Shown: positions 42,419 to 51,736 of the stretch, piece after piece
Layout: every line of letters starts with the position of its first letter
Position numbering within the stretch: position 1 is the stretch's first letter
Origin: JBAZLV01 sp964586075
Lineage (GTDB): Bacteria > Nitrospirota > UBA9217
Reading direction: 5' to 3'
NCBI GenBank assembly: GCA_964586075.1
Contig: CAZPGZ010000005.1
Location: forward strand, 62,001 to 126,000
DNA length: 64,000 nt
The notes under the pieces: generated by a model
What the model saw: only the letters and a program-made list of their open reading frames with translations
The model's database searches: none
Told to the model about the DNA's origin: nothing
Made by a program: the position numbers and the translations under genes

Positions 42419-42699
42419 ATTGTATCCAAATATAACGCGATAAAAATGTATTCTCACAGGCAAATGGTTTGATGTTTTGCCAAAAAATTGTATCGAGAGA
42501 TACAGATGATATGACTTTGCTCTTAATTATTCCTCCTTGAATTTGGTTGCGCGGTATATAACAAGTCACCTGGCATTTCTTTTCTATGAGAAGTTGATCT
42601 TAATAGAAACAGGTGCCAGAAGCAGATAGAACTTTATCATAGTTTTAGAATCTGTGGTGGTAACAGACAAAGCCTTGTTAATTCAGAAGGAGGTTGCTC
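42419..42699. other. Intergenic region, no gene seen
   Basis: Promoter and leader of the DegP-type gene must lie here, but no convincing -35/-10 pair or operator was found. Confidence 0.5.
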
Positions 42700-44163
42700 A
42701 TGAAAAAAAATAACACACATGCTGTACGATTGAAGAAATTATCAGTACAATTTTCCCTTATTTTGCTGACAATCGGATTTGTTGCATTAAACAATACCTC
42801 TGCCAAAGAAAAAGCAATCTCACCTGAATCCGTAATGACGTTATCCAAACTAAGTGTTGCGCTTGCCGAGGTTGCTAATGTAGCGCGACCGGCTGTTGTG
42901 AACATTTCCACAACTTCCACGGTCATGGTGCAGGAAAACCCCTTAGGTGACATGTTCAACGATCCATTCTTCAGGCATTTCTTCGGCGACCAATTAGGGC
43001 AGCCTGGGCAAAAAAAGAAATATAAGGCAGCAGCACTTGGATCCGGCGTAATCGTGACTGAGAATGGCTATATCCTGACAAATAACCACGTTATCAAAGG
43101 GGCGGACGAGATCAAGGTTATTCTTTTCGACAAGCGAGAATTTAAGGGCAAGGTAATAGGCACGGATCCCCGGACAGACCTCGCAGTGATCAAGATTAAC
43201 GCAAAAGGCCTTCCGACACTGAATATCGGAATGTCAGATAAGCTCAAGACGGGAGATGTTGTGCTTGCCATAGGCAATCCGTTTGGTTTGAATCAAACAA
43301 TCACCATGGGGATTGTAAGCGCTGTAGGCCGTTCAAATATTGGACTCGCAGATTTTGAAGACTTTATCCAGACTGATGCAGCCATTAACCCAGGCAACTC
43401 GGGCGGTGCGCTGGTGAATACTCGCGGTGAACTCATCGGGATCAACACGGCAATCTTTTCAACAAGTGGCGGATATATGGGGATTGGATTTGCCATTCCA
43501 TCGGATATGGCGAAATCGGTAATGGACAGCATTATCCAGCACGGAAAGGTAATTCGCGGGTATATGGGTGTTAGTGTCCAGAATCTTACCCCGGAGATTG
43601 CCAAGTCTCTCGGGATAAAGGAAGCCACAGGTGCGCTCATTTCCGGTGTAGAGACAGGCAGCCCCGCGGAGAGGGCCGGGTTGAAACGTGGAGATGTTGT
43701 CATTTCGTTTGCTGGAAAACCTGTAATCGATGCAACAAGTCTAAGAAACTTGACTACGTCCACAGTGCCCGGCACAGCAGTGGATGTTAAGATCATCCGC
43801 AACAGCAAAGAGGAGTTGCTTTCAGTAACTCTAGAAGAATTTAAGGAAAAAACGGTTGTTAAGAAGGCAGAGTATCATAATGCCTTAAAAGGCGTAACGG
43901 TCGAGAATATCACAGTGAATATTCGGGACAGCCTTGGACTGCCTGAGAACCTCCGTGGTGTTGTTATTCGTGATGTAAGTGCGGATAGCCCTGCCCAAGG
44001 GTTACTCCAGCCAAATGATGTTATCCAAGAAGTTAACAAAAAACCAACGCCTAATGTTCATGAGTTTGATCAGATAGCTTCAAAAATTGGGAAGGGAAGC
44101 ACAGTCCTTTTACTGGTGTACAGAAATGGAGGATCAATATATCTAACAATGGAACAAAGATGA
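42700..44163 (+). CDS. degP: Do/DegP-type periplasmic serine protease
   Basis: 487 aa from ATG 42700, six nt after AAGGAGG (42687-42693). Signal peptide at about 1-30, then the trypsin-like domain: catalytic His in LTNNHVIKGAD, Asp in DPRTDLAVIKI, Ser in INPGNSGGALV. Two PDZ domains follow (about 275-365 and 380-480). It degrades and refolds misfolded envelope proteins. The gene lies between Pal and an M16 peptidase, forming an envelope quality-control group. Confidence 0.93.
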   Translation: MKKNNTHAVRLKKLSVQFSLILLTIGFVALNNTSAKEKAISPESVMTLSKLSVALAEVANVARPAVVNISTTSTVMVQENPLGDMFNDPFFRHFFGDQLGQPGQKKKYKAAALGSGVIVTENGYILTNNHVIKGADEIKVILFDKREFKGKVIGTDPRTDLAVIKINAKGLPTLNIGMSDKLKTGDVVLAIGNPFGLNQTITMGIVSAVGRSNIGLADFEDFIQTDAAINPGNSGGALVNTRGELIGINTAIFSTSGGYMGIGFAIPSDMAKSVMDSIIQHGKVIRGYMGVSVQNLTPEIAKSLGIKEATGALISGVETGSPAERAGLKRGDVVISFAGKPVIDATSLRNLTTSTVPGTAVDVKIIRNSKEELLSVTLEEFKEKTVVKKAEYHNALKGVTVENITVNIRDSLGLPENLRGVVIRDVSADSPAQGLLQPNDVIQEVNKKPTPNVHEFDQIASKIGKGSTVLLLVYRNGGSIYLTMEQR

Positions 44164-44333
44164 CTTCATTGTATTGAGGTCCTTTGATTTGGATATCAGC
44201 CAGTAGTTGTATGAACCTGGATTTCGAGACACGCAGTGATGTGCGGGCCTAAAGTGGGGTTTTGGCTGTTTGTCTAAGGTTCGTTGTCGATTAATTTATG
44301 CCTCCAGAGCTGAAGAAGGAAGAGTGAAGTGTT

Positions 44334-47006
44334 ATGAAGAGAGTGAAAAAATTACAATATATTCTGGTTGTGGCATTAATTTGCCTGCTGGTACCGTTTC
44401 AGGCATGGTCTGTTGAAAATTCGGGTATACTCCGCGCAACGCTTGCCAACGGTCTTAAGGTAGTAATTGTACAGAATACGCTCGCTCCTGTAGTGACTAC
44501 TGAAGTGAATTATCTTGTTGGTTCAAATGAAGCGCCGGACGGATTTCCCGGAACGGCACACGCGCTGGAGCATATGATGTTCCGGGGCACTTCGGAGCTC
44601 TCGGCAGCTCAGCTTGCCAGGATAATCGCGCTTATGGGGGGGGATTTTAACGCCGATACGCAGCAGACCGTGACCCAGTATTTTCTCACAGTGCCCAAGG
44701 ATGATCTTGATACGGCACTTCACCTGGAAGCTGTGCGAATGAAAGACGTCCTTGCATCTGAGGTCTTATGGAATCAGGAGCGTGGAGCGATCGAACAGGA
44801 GGTGGCTCAGGATCTTTCCAATCCAGAGTATGTTTTTTTTAAACAACTTCTGGAAGAAATGTTTAAAGGCACTCCGTACGCTCATGATGCATTGGGCACC
44901 CGTCCTTCGTTTGATAAAACGACGGGAGCAAAACTGAAGGAATTCTATAGCACATGGTACGCACCGAATAATGCAATTCTTGTCATCGTGGGTGATGTAG
45001 ATCCGGCAAAGACTTTTACTAAGGTAAAAGAATTATTTGAAACGATTCCCGCAAAATCTGTGCCATCTCGGTCAGCAATTAACTTGAAGCCAATGAAGCC
45101 CGTGAGCATTGCCATTGATACGGATCGTCCGTACGGTTTAGCCATTGTAGCATATCGGCTACCAGGGTATGACAGCCCTGACTATGCAGCGGGACAAATC
45201 CTGGCCGATGTTCTCAACAGCAGTCGTGGAAATCTCTATCAACTTGTAGTCGAGGGGAAGGCTCTCTTTACCGGATTCGATGGAGGATCGTTGCCAAAAG
45301 CATCGTTTGGTTTCGCATCAGCAGCGTTTCCTCCGGGAGGTGATGGCGCAGCACTAGTCACAACAATAAAAAGTATTATTTCAAAATATGGAGTGAATGG
45401 AGTTCCGGAAGATATAGTCGAAGCTTCAAAACGTCACGAAATTACGGAAGCGGCACTTCAGACAAACTCTATTTCAGGTCTTGCAGCTGTATGGTCTCAA
45501 GCGCTTGCGGTTGAAGGTCGCATCTCTCCAGAGGATGATATTACTGCGATTAGAAACGTAACCGTTGCAGATGTAAACCGGGTGCTCCGAGAATATTTGG
45601 TAAATGATACGGCGATTACTGCCGTACTTACGCCACGTCCGTCTGGCAAACCGGTCACAGCAAAAGGATTTGGAGGTGGGGAGTCTTTTGCTTCCAAAGG
45701 AACTAAGGCTGTGGTCCTGCCTGCATGGGCAAAGAAAATCGAATCTGTACCGAAATTACCGGCTTCTGGTAAGCATCCCACGGTCTATAATCTCACCAAC
45801 GGTATACGTCTGATTGTCCAAACAGAAAGTGTGAGCCGAACGATCAGTGTGTTTGGGGGGATCAAAAGCAGACCGGAGATTCAGCAACCATTTGGTAAAG
45901 AAGGTGTAGCAGACGTACTGGGCGATCTTTTATCATATGGGACAACATCACTTGATCGACTTGCATTCCAAAAAGCGCAGGACGATATTGGAGCCTCTAT
46001 CTCGACTGGTACAAAATTTACGCTTAAAGTAATGTCAGATCAATTCGATCGCGGAATGGCACTCCTCGCAGATAATTTACTACATCCGGCGTTTCCCGAA
46101 TCTGCCTTCGAAATAGTGCGACAAAACAGCATAGCTTCACTAAGCGGTGAGCTTAAAAGCCCAGCGTATCTGACCCAGCGTGCACTTCGTGAGGCCCTTT
46201 ATCCGAAAAACGATCCGTCGCTTCGTGAAGCAGCTCCCGAGACAGTAAAGAAACTGACATTAAGTGATGTCCGAGAGTATTACACACGCGTGTTTCGTCC
46301 TGACCTGACAACAATTGTCATTGCCGGCAATGTGGCACCGAGCCAGGCGCGAGCCGTTGTAGAAAAGTACTTTGGCGCATGGAAAGCGTATGGCGCAAAA
46401 CCAGCCATAGAACTTCCACCTGTTCCGATAAATAAACCATCCACCGTTTCAGTGGCTGATGCGAGCAGAAGTCAGGATCAGGTAACCCTTGCCCAAACAA
46501 TCGGGATTAACCGTATCCATCCTGATTATTATAAACTTGTTCTTGGCAATCATGTGTTATCCGGCGGGTTCTATGCTTCGCGATTGTATCATGATCTGCG
46601 GGAACAACGCGGTTTGGTTTATAATGTAGAATCGTTTATCGAGGCAAAAAAGACGCGTTCGATTTTTGGTGTGGTTTTTGCCAGCGATCCACAAAATGTA
46701 TTCAAGGCGCGCGCGTTGGTTGAACAGAACATTCGTGATATGCAGGCAACTCCGGCAACTGAAGAAGAACTTTTGCAGGCGAAGATACTTCTACTAAGGC
46801 GACTTCCTCTTTCGGAAGCAAGCGTGGACGGCCTTGCTGAAGGTCTGCTTTTCCGGTCTTTGGAGGATATTCCACTCGATGAACCTGTCATTGCCGGGAA
46901 ACATTACCTTGAGACATCGGGAGAACAAGTTCGGGATGCGTTTGCCAAGTGGATTAGATCTGACAACTTTGTCCAGGTCACGATGGGGCCAAATACGAAT
47001 AAGTAA
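44334..47006 (+). CDS. M16 family (insulinase/pitrilysin-like) zinc peptidase, two-module
   Basis: 890 aa. Signal peptide at about 1-27. The first M16 module has the inverted zinc motif HALEH near residue 81 and the downstream Glu in EQEVAQDLSNPEY. The second module lacks HxxEH but keeps the R/Y substrate-binding region (SRLYHDLREQRGLVYNVESF). This is the usual paired active/inactive layout in one chain. Probably periplasmic, degrading peptides. Follows degP by 170 bp. Confidence 0.92.
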   Translation: MKRVKKLQYILVVALICLLVPFQAWSVENSGILRATLANGLKVVIVQNTLAPVVTTEVNYLVGSNEAPDGFPGTAHALEHMMFRGTSELSAAQLARIIALMGGDFNADTQQTVTQYFLTVPKDDLDTALHLEAVRMKDVLASEVLWNQERGAIEQEVAQDLSNPEYVFFKQLLEEMFKGTPYAHDALGTRPSFDKTTGAKLKEFYSTWYAPNNAILVIVGDVDPAKTFTKVKELFETIPAKSVPSRSAINLKPMKPVSIAIDTDRPYGLAIVAYRLPGYDSPDYAAGQILADVLNSSRGNLYQLVVEGKALFTGFDGGSLPKASFGFASAAFPPGGDGAALVTTIKSIISKYGVNGVPEDIVEASKRHEITEAALQTNSISGLAAVWSQALAVEGRISPEDDITAIRNVTVADVNRVLREYLVNDTAITAVLTPRPSGKPVTAKGFGGGESFASKGTKAVVLPAWAKKIESVPKLPASGKHPTVYNLTNGIRLIVQTESVSRTISVFGGIKSRPEIQQPFGKEGVADVLGDLLSYGTTSLDRLAFQKAQDDIGASISTGTKFTLKVMSDQFDRGMALLADNLLHPAFPESAFEIVRQNSIASLSGELKSPAYLTQRALREALYPKNDPSLREAAPETVKKLTLSDVREYYTRVFRPDLTTIVIAGNVAPSQARAVVEKYFGAWKAYGAKPAIELPPVPINKPSTVSVADASRSQDQVTLAQTIGINRIHPDYYKLVLGNHVLSGGFYASRLYHDLREQRGLVYNVESFIEAKKTRSIFGVVFASDPQNVFKARALVEQNIRDMQATPATEEELLQAKILLLRRLPLSEASVDGLAEGLLFRSLEDIPLDEPVIAGKHYLETSGEQVRDAFAKWIRSDNFVQVTMGPNTNK

Positions 47007-47350
47007 ATACTTTTTTCGTCTTTAAAGTTGTGATATGTATTTTTGCTTCTTAAGGCAGACAAGACCGCTAAAATGTCGTCGTTGTAATACTGCAAACAAA
47101 GCTTAATTTGTATAAGGATTCAGCTGCCATTTTCGGTGAAATATTTTTTGGACTTCATCGTATTGCAGTGTTTTGGCTTTTCGTTTATCACATTTATTAT
47201 ATGACTGTTCCTACTCTTCCAGCATTTACGCTTCCTTCGAAAAAAATACTAACAGCGAGAAGGTTGCCGCTTCAAAAATCGCATCAATCTTCATAAAGGC
47301 TGAAATATTCCTTGAAATCAGATGGGGAGATAATATCAAGGAAGGTTCTC
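47007..47350. other. Intergenic region, no gene seen
   Basis: AT-rich; short frames such as 47108-47296 lack a ribosome-binding site and are not called. AAGGAAGG lies just before the next start. Confidence 0.55.
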
Positions 47351-49777
47351 ATGGATGAAACCGTAAGAAACACATCAGAATATAAGAGGAACTCGCTGGA
47401 AGAGGCGTTTAAACTTTTGGCGACTAGCGCAAACGGTCTAAACACTGCAGAAGCGGCAAGGCGCCTTGACACATTTGGTCTTAACGAAATATCTGAAAAA
47501 AAGAAAAGCCCGTTACTTCAGTTTCTCCGACGGTATTGGGGGCCCATGCCATGGCTATTAGAGCTGGCAATGGTACTCTCTTTTTTTTTACACCATACTC
47601 TTGAAGGAATCATTATCTTCGTGCTGCTTACTGTAAACGCCATTATAGGTCATCTCCATTTTCGGGAATCTCAAAAAGCGGTGGAACTCCTTAAGAAAAA
47701 ATTAGCCGTTAAGGCAAGAGTACTACGCGACAATAAATGGTTAGTGATTGAGTCTAGGGATATCGTGCCCGGTGATATTGTTGTCGTTGGGTTAGGAGAT
47801 ATTATACCGGCAGATGCAAAGATTGTGAGCGGAGACCTCTCAGTCGACGCATCGGCATTAACCGGTGAATCTCTTCCGGTGGAAGTGAGCCAATCGGACA
47901 TTATTTACTCAAGCGCAGTTGTAAAGAGGGGTGAAGCAAAGTGCGTCGTGGTAAACACTGGCGCACACACGTATTTCGGAAAGACTGCAGAACTTGTCGA
48001 AATAGCAAAACCCAAATCCCATCAGGAAGCGGTCATGATGGCCATAGTCAAATACATGATGTATTTCGGCGTAATCGCACTGATTCTAGTTCTAACATAT
48101 GGGCTATTCATGAATGGTCATGAACATATAGTCACCGTGTTGACCTTGGCCGTAATTTTTCTCATGGGCGCAGTTCCTGTGGCACTTCCAGCTGTACTCA
48201 CAATTGTCCAAGCAGTGGGCGCAATGGATTTGACCAGAAAGGCTGTGTTGGTAACCAGGCTTGATTCGATTGAAGATGCGGCTTCAATCGATGTTCTTTG
48301 CTTTGACAAAACCGGGACCATAACGCAGAACAGGTTGTCAGTGCAGGATGCTGTTCCATTTTTCGGGTTTCGGAAAGAAGATGTTATCAGCACTGCCGCG
48401 CTAGCCTCCCAAAGTGAAAGCCTGGATCCGATTGATAAGGCGGTCTTTGAATATATCAAAACTACGGACGCCAATCTCCAATCTTACCATCAAATATCGT
48501 TTACACCCTTTGACCCTTCGATTAAAAGAACAGAGGCTGTTATTGAATCCGGAAGAAATCGCTTTAAAGTTGTTAAGGGTGCTGCACAGGTAGTCATGTC
48601 TTTGTGCCGCAGTATGGATCGGGCAGTACGGGAAGAGGCGAGTCGAAAAGTGGATGAATTATCCAAAACAGGATATAGAACACTTGCAATTGCACGATCG
48701 GAATTTAATCGTCTGGACGACCTGTCATTCATCGGTTTGCTGTCACTGGCAGACCCCCCCAGACCGGAATCGAAAAGCATGATAGATCAGGTGCGAAAAC
48801 TGGGTATTAAACCCATAATGCTTACAGGCGACAATATCGCAATAGCAAGAGAAATAGCAGGCCAAGTAGGGATAGGGAACAAAATTATCAAAATGGCCGA
48901 TATCCAGGATTTAAGCGAAGGAGAAAAGTCTAAAATTGTGGGAGAGTCTGACGGTCTGGCAGAAATCTATCCAGAGGACAAATATAAGATTGTAAAATTC
49001 TTACAATCTCACGGTCATATGGTCGGAATGACCGGGGACGGAGTGAATGACGCACCAGCCCTCAAACAGGCGGAAATGGGAATCGCAGTGAGCAACTCGA
49101 CAGACGTGGCAAAAGCATCGGCGAGCGTGGTGTTGACCGAGCCGGGTATTGGTGTGATTATCGATGCTGTAACCATAAGCAGGCAAACTTACCAGCGAAT
49201 GCTTACCTGGGTTCTTAATAAAGTTACGAAAGTCATTGAGTTCGTCGGGCTCATTACACTTAGTTTTTTCTGGCTCCACGATATTGTGTTGTCCCTTTTA
49301 GGGATGTCTCTACTTGTGTTCGCCAATGATTTTGTAACGATGTCACTGGCGACTGACAGAGTGACCTCTACACCCAATCCGAACAGATGGGACGTCAGGC
49401 GCATCACGCTTGCATCGCTCGTACCTGGTCTGTTTTTAGTTGCTGAAGGTATGCTCGTGATTCTAATGGGGAGAAAATATTTTCATCTCGAATGGGAACA
49501 ACTTCGCACTCTTGTCATGCTAAATCTTATCTTTAACAGCCAATTCAGGGTGCTGATCGTACGGGAAAGACGGCACTTTTGGTCATCATTGCCCGGCAGA
49601 GATTTGCTAGTCCTGAGTGCAATAACTATAGCTGGGACTGCAGCACTTGGAGTTCTCGGTATTATTGTCCCTTCGCTCACATTTATGCAAGTCAGTGCAG
49701 TACTAGGATTTTCTATCCTCTTTACTCTCGGTATAGATTTTCCCAAGTACTATTTTTTCAGAAAATTTAGATTATAG
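47351..49777 (+). CDS. Plasma-membrane proton-efflux-type P-ATPase (P3A)
   Basis: 808 aa from ATG 47351 (AAGGAAGG upstream); a TTG at 47312 is possible. Domains: actuator with LTGESLPV, phosphorylation Asp in CFDKTGTITQN near residue 320, nucleotide-binding KGAAQ, hinge GDGVNDAPAL, ten or so membrane helices. The pattern fits P3A H+-ATPases more than Ca2+ or Mg2+ pumps (short N-terminus, no extended C-terminal helices). Pumps protons out, perhaps for pH homeostasis. Confidence 0.88.
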   Translation: MDETVRNTSEYKRNSLEEAFKLLATSANGLNTAEAARRLDTFGLNEISEKKKSPLLQFLRRYWGPMPWLLELAMVLSFFLHHTLEGIIIFVLLTVNAIIGHLHFRESQKAVELLKKKLAVKARVLRDNKWLVIESRDIVPGDIVVVGLGDIIPADAKIVSGDLSVDASALTGESLPVEVSQSDIIYSSAVVKRGEAKCVVVNTGAHTYFGKTAELVEIAKPKSHQEAVMMAIVKYMMYFGVIALILVLTYGLFMNGHEHIVTVLTLAVIFLMGAVPVALPAVLTIVQAVGAMDLTRKAVLVTRLDSIEDAASIDVLCFDKTGTITQNRLSVQDAVPFFGFRKEDVISTAALASQSESLDPIDKAVFEYIKTTDANLQSYHQISFTPFDPSIKRTEAVIESGRNRFKVVKGAAQVVMSLCRSMDRAVREEASRKVDELSKTGYRTLAIARSEFNRLDDLSFIGLLSLADPPRPESKSMIDQVRKLGIKPIMLTGDNIAIAREIAGQVGIGNKIIKMADIQDLSEGEKSKIVGESDGLAEIYPEDKYKIVKFLQSHGHMVGMTGDGVNDAPALKQAEMGIAVSNSTDVAKASASVVLTEPGIGVIIDAVTISRQTYQRMLTWVLNKVTKVIEFVGLITLSFFWLHDIVLSLLGMSLLVFANDFVTMSLATDRVTSTPNPNRWDVRRITLASLVPGLFLVAEGMLVILMGRKYFHLEWEQLRTLVMLNLIFNSQFRVLIVRERRHFWSSLPGRDLLVLSAITIAGTAALGVLGIIVPSLTFMQVSAVLGFSILFTLGIDFPKYYFFRKFRL

Positions 49778-49795
49778 CGACAGGAGAATTTTTTG

Positions 49796-50116
49796 ATGCC
49801 TAAAAGTTTCGACGATGGAAAAAATGAAAATATATCAAAACATATTCTTCCTACTTCTTCAAATCTATTGGGGTTGTGTTTTATTTTAATCAATTTTTTA
49901 AAATTCCTGAAATTAAGCAAAAAAGTAGACCTTGCTCTTGAAATATTCGTTGGAATGGCAATAACGTTATTTCTTGTAGCTAGTGTGCTATCATATATGT
50001 CCATGAGGAGTAAAAAAAAGGGCGTTTATTATGAAAAAATTGCTGATATTTTTTTTCTGACAGGCCTTCTATTTATAACAGCACTGTCATTGCTGGTAGT
50101 TTTTGAAGTATTCTAG
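49796..50116 (+). CDS. Small three-helix membrane protein
   Basis: 106 aa from ATG 49796 (CAGGAGAA upstream), 19 bp after the P-ATPase and so probably co-transcribed. Hydrophobic helices at about 22-38, 46-68 and 84-106; a basic stretch (RSKKKGVYY) between the last two. I recognise no family; a partner subunit of the pump is only a guess. Confidence 0.6.
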   Translation: MPKSFDDGKNENISKHILPTSSNLLGLCFILINFLKFLKLSKKVDLALEIFVGMAITLFLVASVLSYMSMRSKKKGVYYEKIADIFFLTGLLFITALSLLVVFEVF

Positions 50117-50122
50117 GTCGTA

Positions 50123-50138
50123 GATAATGATAATTATC
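50123..50138. promoter_or_regulatory. Fur-box-like sequence
   Basis: GATAATGATAATTATC, close to the GATAATGATAATCATTATC Fur consensus, seven bp after a stop codon. No gene starts within 400 bp downstream. Confidence 0.5.
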
Positions 50139-50331
50139 GTGGATGGCTGTCATGTATCATAATAAATGAATGTTGTTGTCGTTATGACAAGTACTCTTTT
50201 AATAAATCATGACTGAGTTTTCTGTCGAGTTTGCCGCGGGGGTGAATATTATCCCTACCCTAGTATTCTAAGGGAGAGCGAACATTCCCTGATTTGCATG
50301 ATCGGTGTTTAACCTTTTTACGGTGCATTTT

Positions 50332-50351
50332 TTTTAATCAGATGATTAAAA
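50332..50351. repeat. Palindrome TTTTAATCAGATGATTAAAA, copy 2
   Basis: Identical to 40979-40998, with the same flanking bases. Here it lies about 107 bp upstream of the sigma-54 promoter, a distance typical of activator sites. Confidence 0.7.
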
Positions 50352-50456
50352 TATATCTCCAGCAAGAAATCCGCATTCAATACTGCACTCACCGCGCTAT
50401 CTGATCTCTTCAACATTATCAATCAGTTATCCTCCATGGTACCTGCCTCTCTCTCG

Positions 50457-50472
50457 TGGCATATGCCTTGCA
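50457..50472 (+). promoter_or_regulatory. Sigma-54 promoter of the porin-amtB-glnB operon
   Basis: TGGCATATGCCTTGCA: GG 50458-50459, 10 nt, GC 50470-50471. Nearly identical to the promoter at 56796. Confidence 0.88.
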
Positions 50473-50585
50473 AAATATCACAGTAAGGAAGTTGTTTATA
50501 CACAACTTTCAGAAGGCTCCGGAGGCTTTCATAAAAATATCCTGCTCGGACAGAACAGGAGAATCAGAAAGAGAGGGAGGAACGT

Positions 50586-51701
50586 ATGAGTAAAACAGTT
50601 AAGACTTTGTGTGCAGCGCTGCTTCTTGCGGGCGTAACAATGTTCGGTTCTCCGGTATTTGCAGAAGATGCAAAACCGGCATCCGGACCAAATGTAGATG
50701 AAATTAAAAAAGCACTCGGTTTGAGCATCTATCTTCAGGGTAGCTATAACTATAATTTCAACAGCCCTGATTCCGGGTTGAATGATCTCAGATCATTTGA
50801 TCAAAAAGCTAATAGCTTTATGCTGGATCTAGCACAGATAGTTTTTGCCAAGGACCCCTCAACACCGAATAGCCTTGGTTTTAAGGTAAAATTTAATGCC
50901 GGCGAGACCGCAAAGTATATTCACGCCACTGGGTTGGGAACATCTGATCAGCCTTTTGACTTAACAGAGGCCTATATCAGCTATCTTGCACCTCTCGGCA
51001 AAGGAGTGCGGATTGATTTCGGTAAAATGGGAACATTTATCGGAGCGGAAGTCATCGAAGCACGCGACAACCCAAACTACTCCCGTTCATTCTTATTTAA
51101 CTATGCCGAACCGCTTACCCATACAGGCATCAAAGTCGGATATAATTTTACCGATGCTTTATCAGCGGCTATTCTGGCAGTCAACGGATGGGACAACGTA
51201 AGCGATAATAACAAGGGTAAATCCTATGGCCTCAGCATTGGTTTTGCACCGGCTGATCAGTTTTCCGGCAGCCTCAATTTAATAACCGGTCCGGAACAGA
51301 ACAATAATAACAGCAACAAACGGTCACTGGCCGACCTAGTGGCCACGATTAAACCAGTCAAACCGCTTTCAATCATTTTGAACGCTGATCTTGGGTATGA
51401 AGAAAAAGCTGCAAACGACCTGAATGCAAGCTGGCATGGTATTTCCACGATTGTAAAATATGACATCTCCGATATGCACAGCGTCGCGCTCAGAGGTGAA
51501 TACTTCAACGATCGCAATGGAGCTAGAACCGGCACCGCCCAGGAAATGAAGGAAATAACACTGACCTGGGAGACCCGGCTGCTTAACAGCCTGATTCTGA
51601 GGCCGGAATACCGGCATGACTGGTCGAACAGAAACTCGTTTGACGGTAATACGAAAAAGCAGCAGGACACGTTGGCACTGGGTGTTATGTACACGTGGTA
51701 A
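50586..51701 (+). CDS. Outer-membrane porin-like protein of the amtB operon
   Basis: 371 aa with a signal peptide (SKTVKTLCAALLLAGVTMFG...VFA) and many amphipathic beta strands ending in an aromatic residue (LGVMYTW), typical of BBP2/OmpL-type barrels. It lies first in a sigma-54 operon with amtB and glnB (36 bp to amtB), so it is induced with nitrogen limitation and may let ammonium or a nitrogen source through the outer membrane. GGGAGG precedes ATG 50586. Confidence 0.82.
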   Translation: MSKTVKTLCAALLLAGVTMFGSPVFAEDAKPASGPNVDEIKKALGLSIYLQGSYNYNFNSPDSGLNDLRSFDQKANSFMLDLAQIVFAKDPSTPNSLGFKVKFNAGETAKYIHATGLGTSDQPFDLTEAYISYLAPLGKGVRIDFGKMGTFIGAEVIEARDNPNYSRSFLFNYAEPLTHTGIKVGYNFTDALSAAILAVNGWDNVSDNNKGKSYGLSIGFAPADQFSGSLNLITGPEQNNNNSNKRSLADLVATIKPVKPLSIILNADLGYEEKAANDLNASWHGISTIVKYDISDMHSVALRGEYFNDRNGARTGTAQEMKEITLTWETRLLNSLILRPEYRHDWSNRNSFDGNTKKQQDTLALGVMYTW

Positions 51702-51736
51702 ACCAGCAACAGTAATGCATAAGATAGGAGGTTACA

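Larger units (their letters stand above)
50117..50585. other. Intergenic region with Fur-like box, palindrome and sigma-54 promoter
   Basis: 469 bp holding the Fur-like box 50123-50138, the palindrome copy at 50332-50351 and the sigma-54 promoter at 50457-50472. No reading frame with a ribosome-binding site was seen. Confidence 0.6.

Noticed and set aside
47108..47296. 62-codon plus-strand frame before the P-ATPase gene
   Set aside because: No ribosome-binding site and no family likeness.
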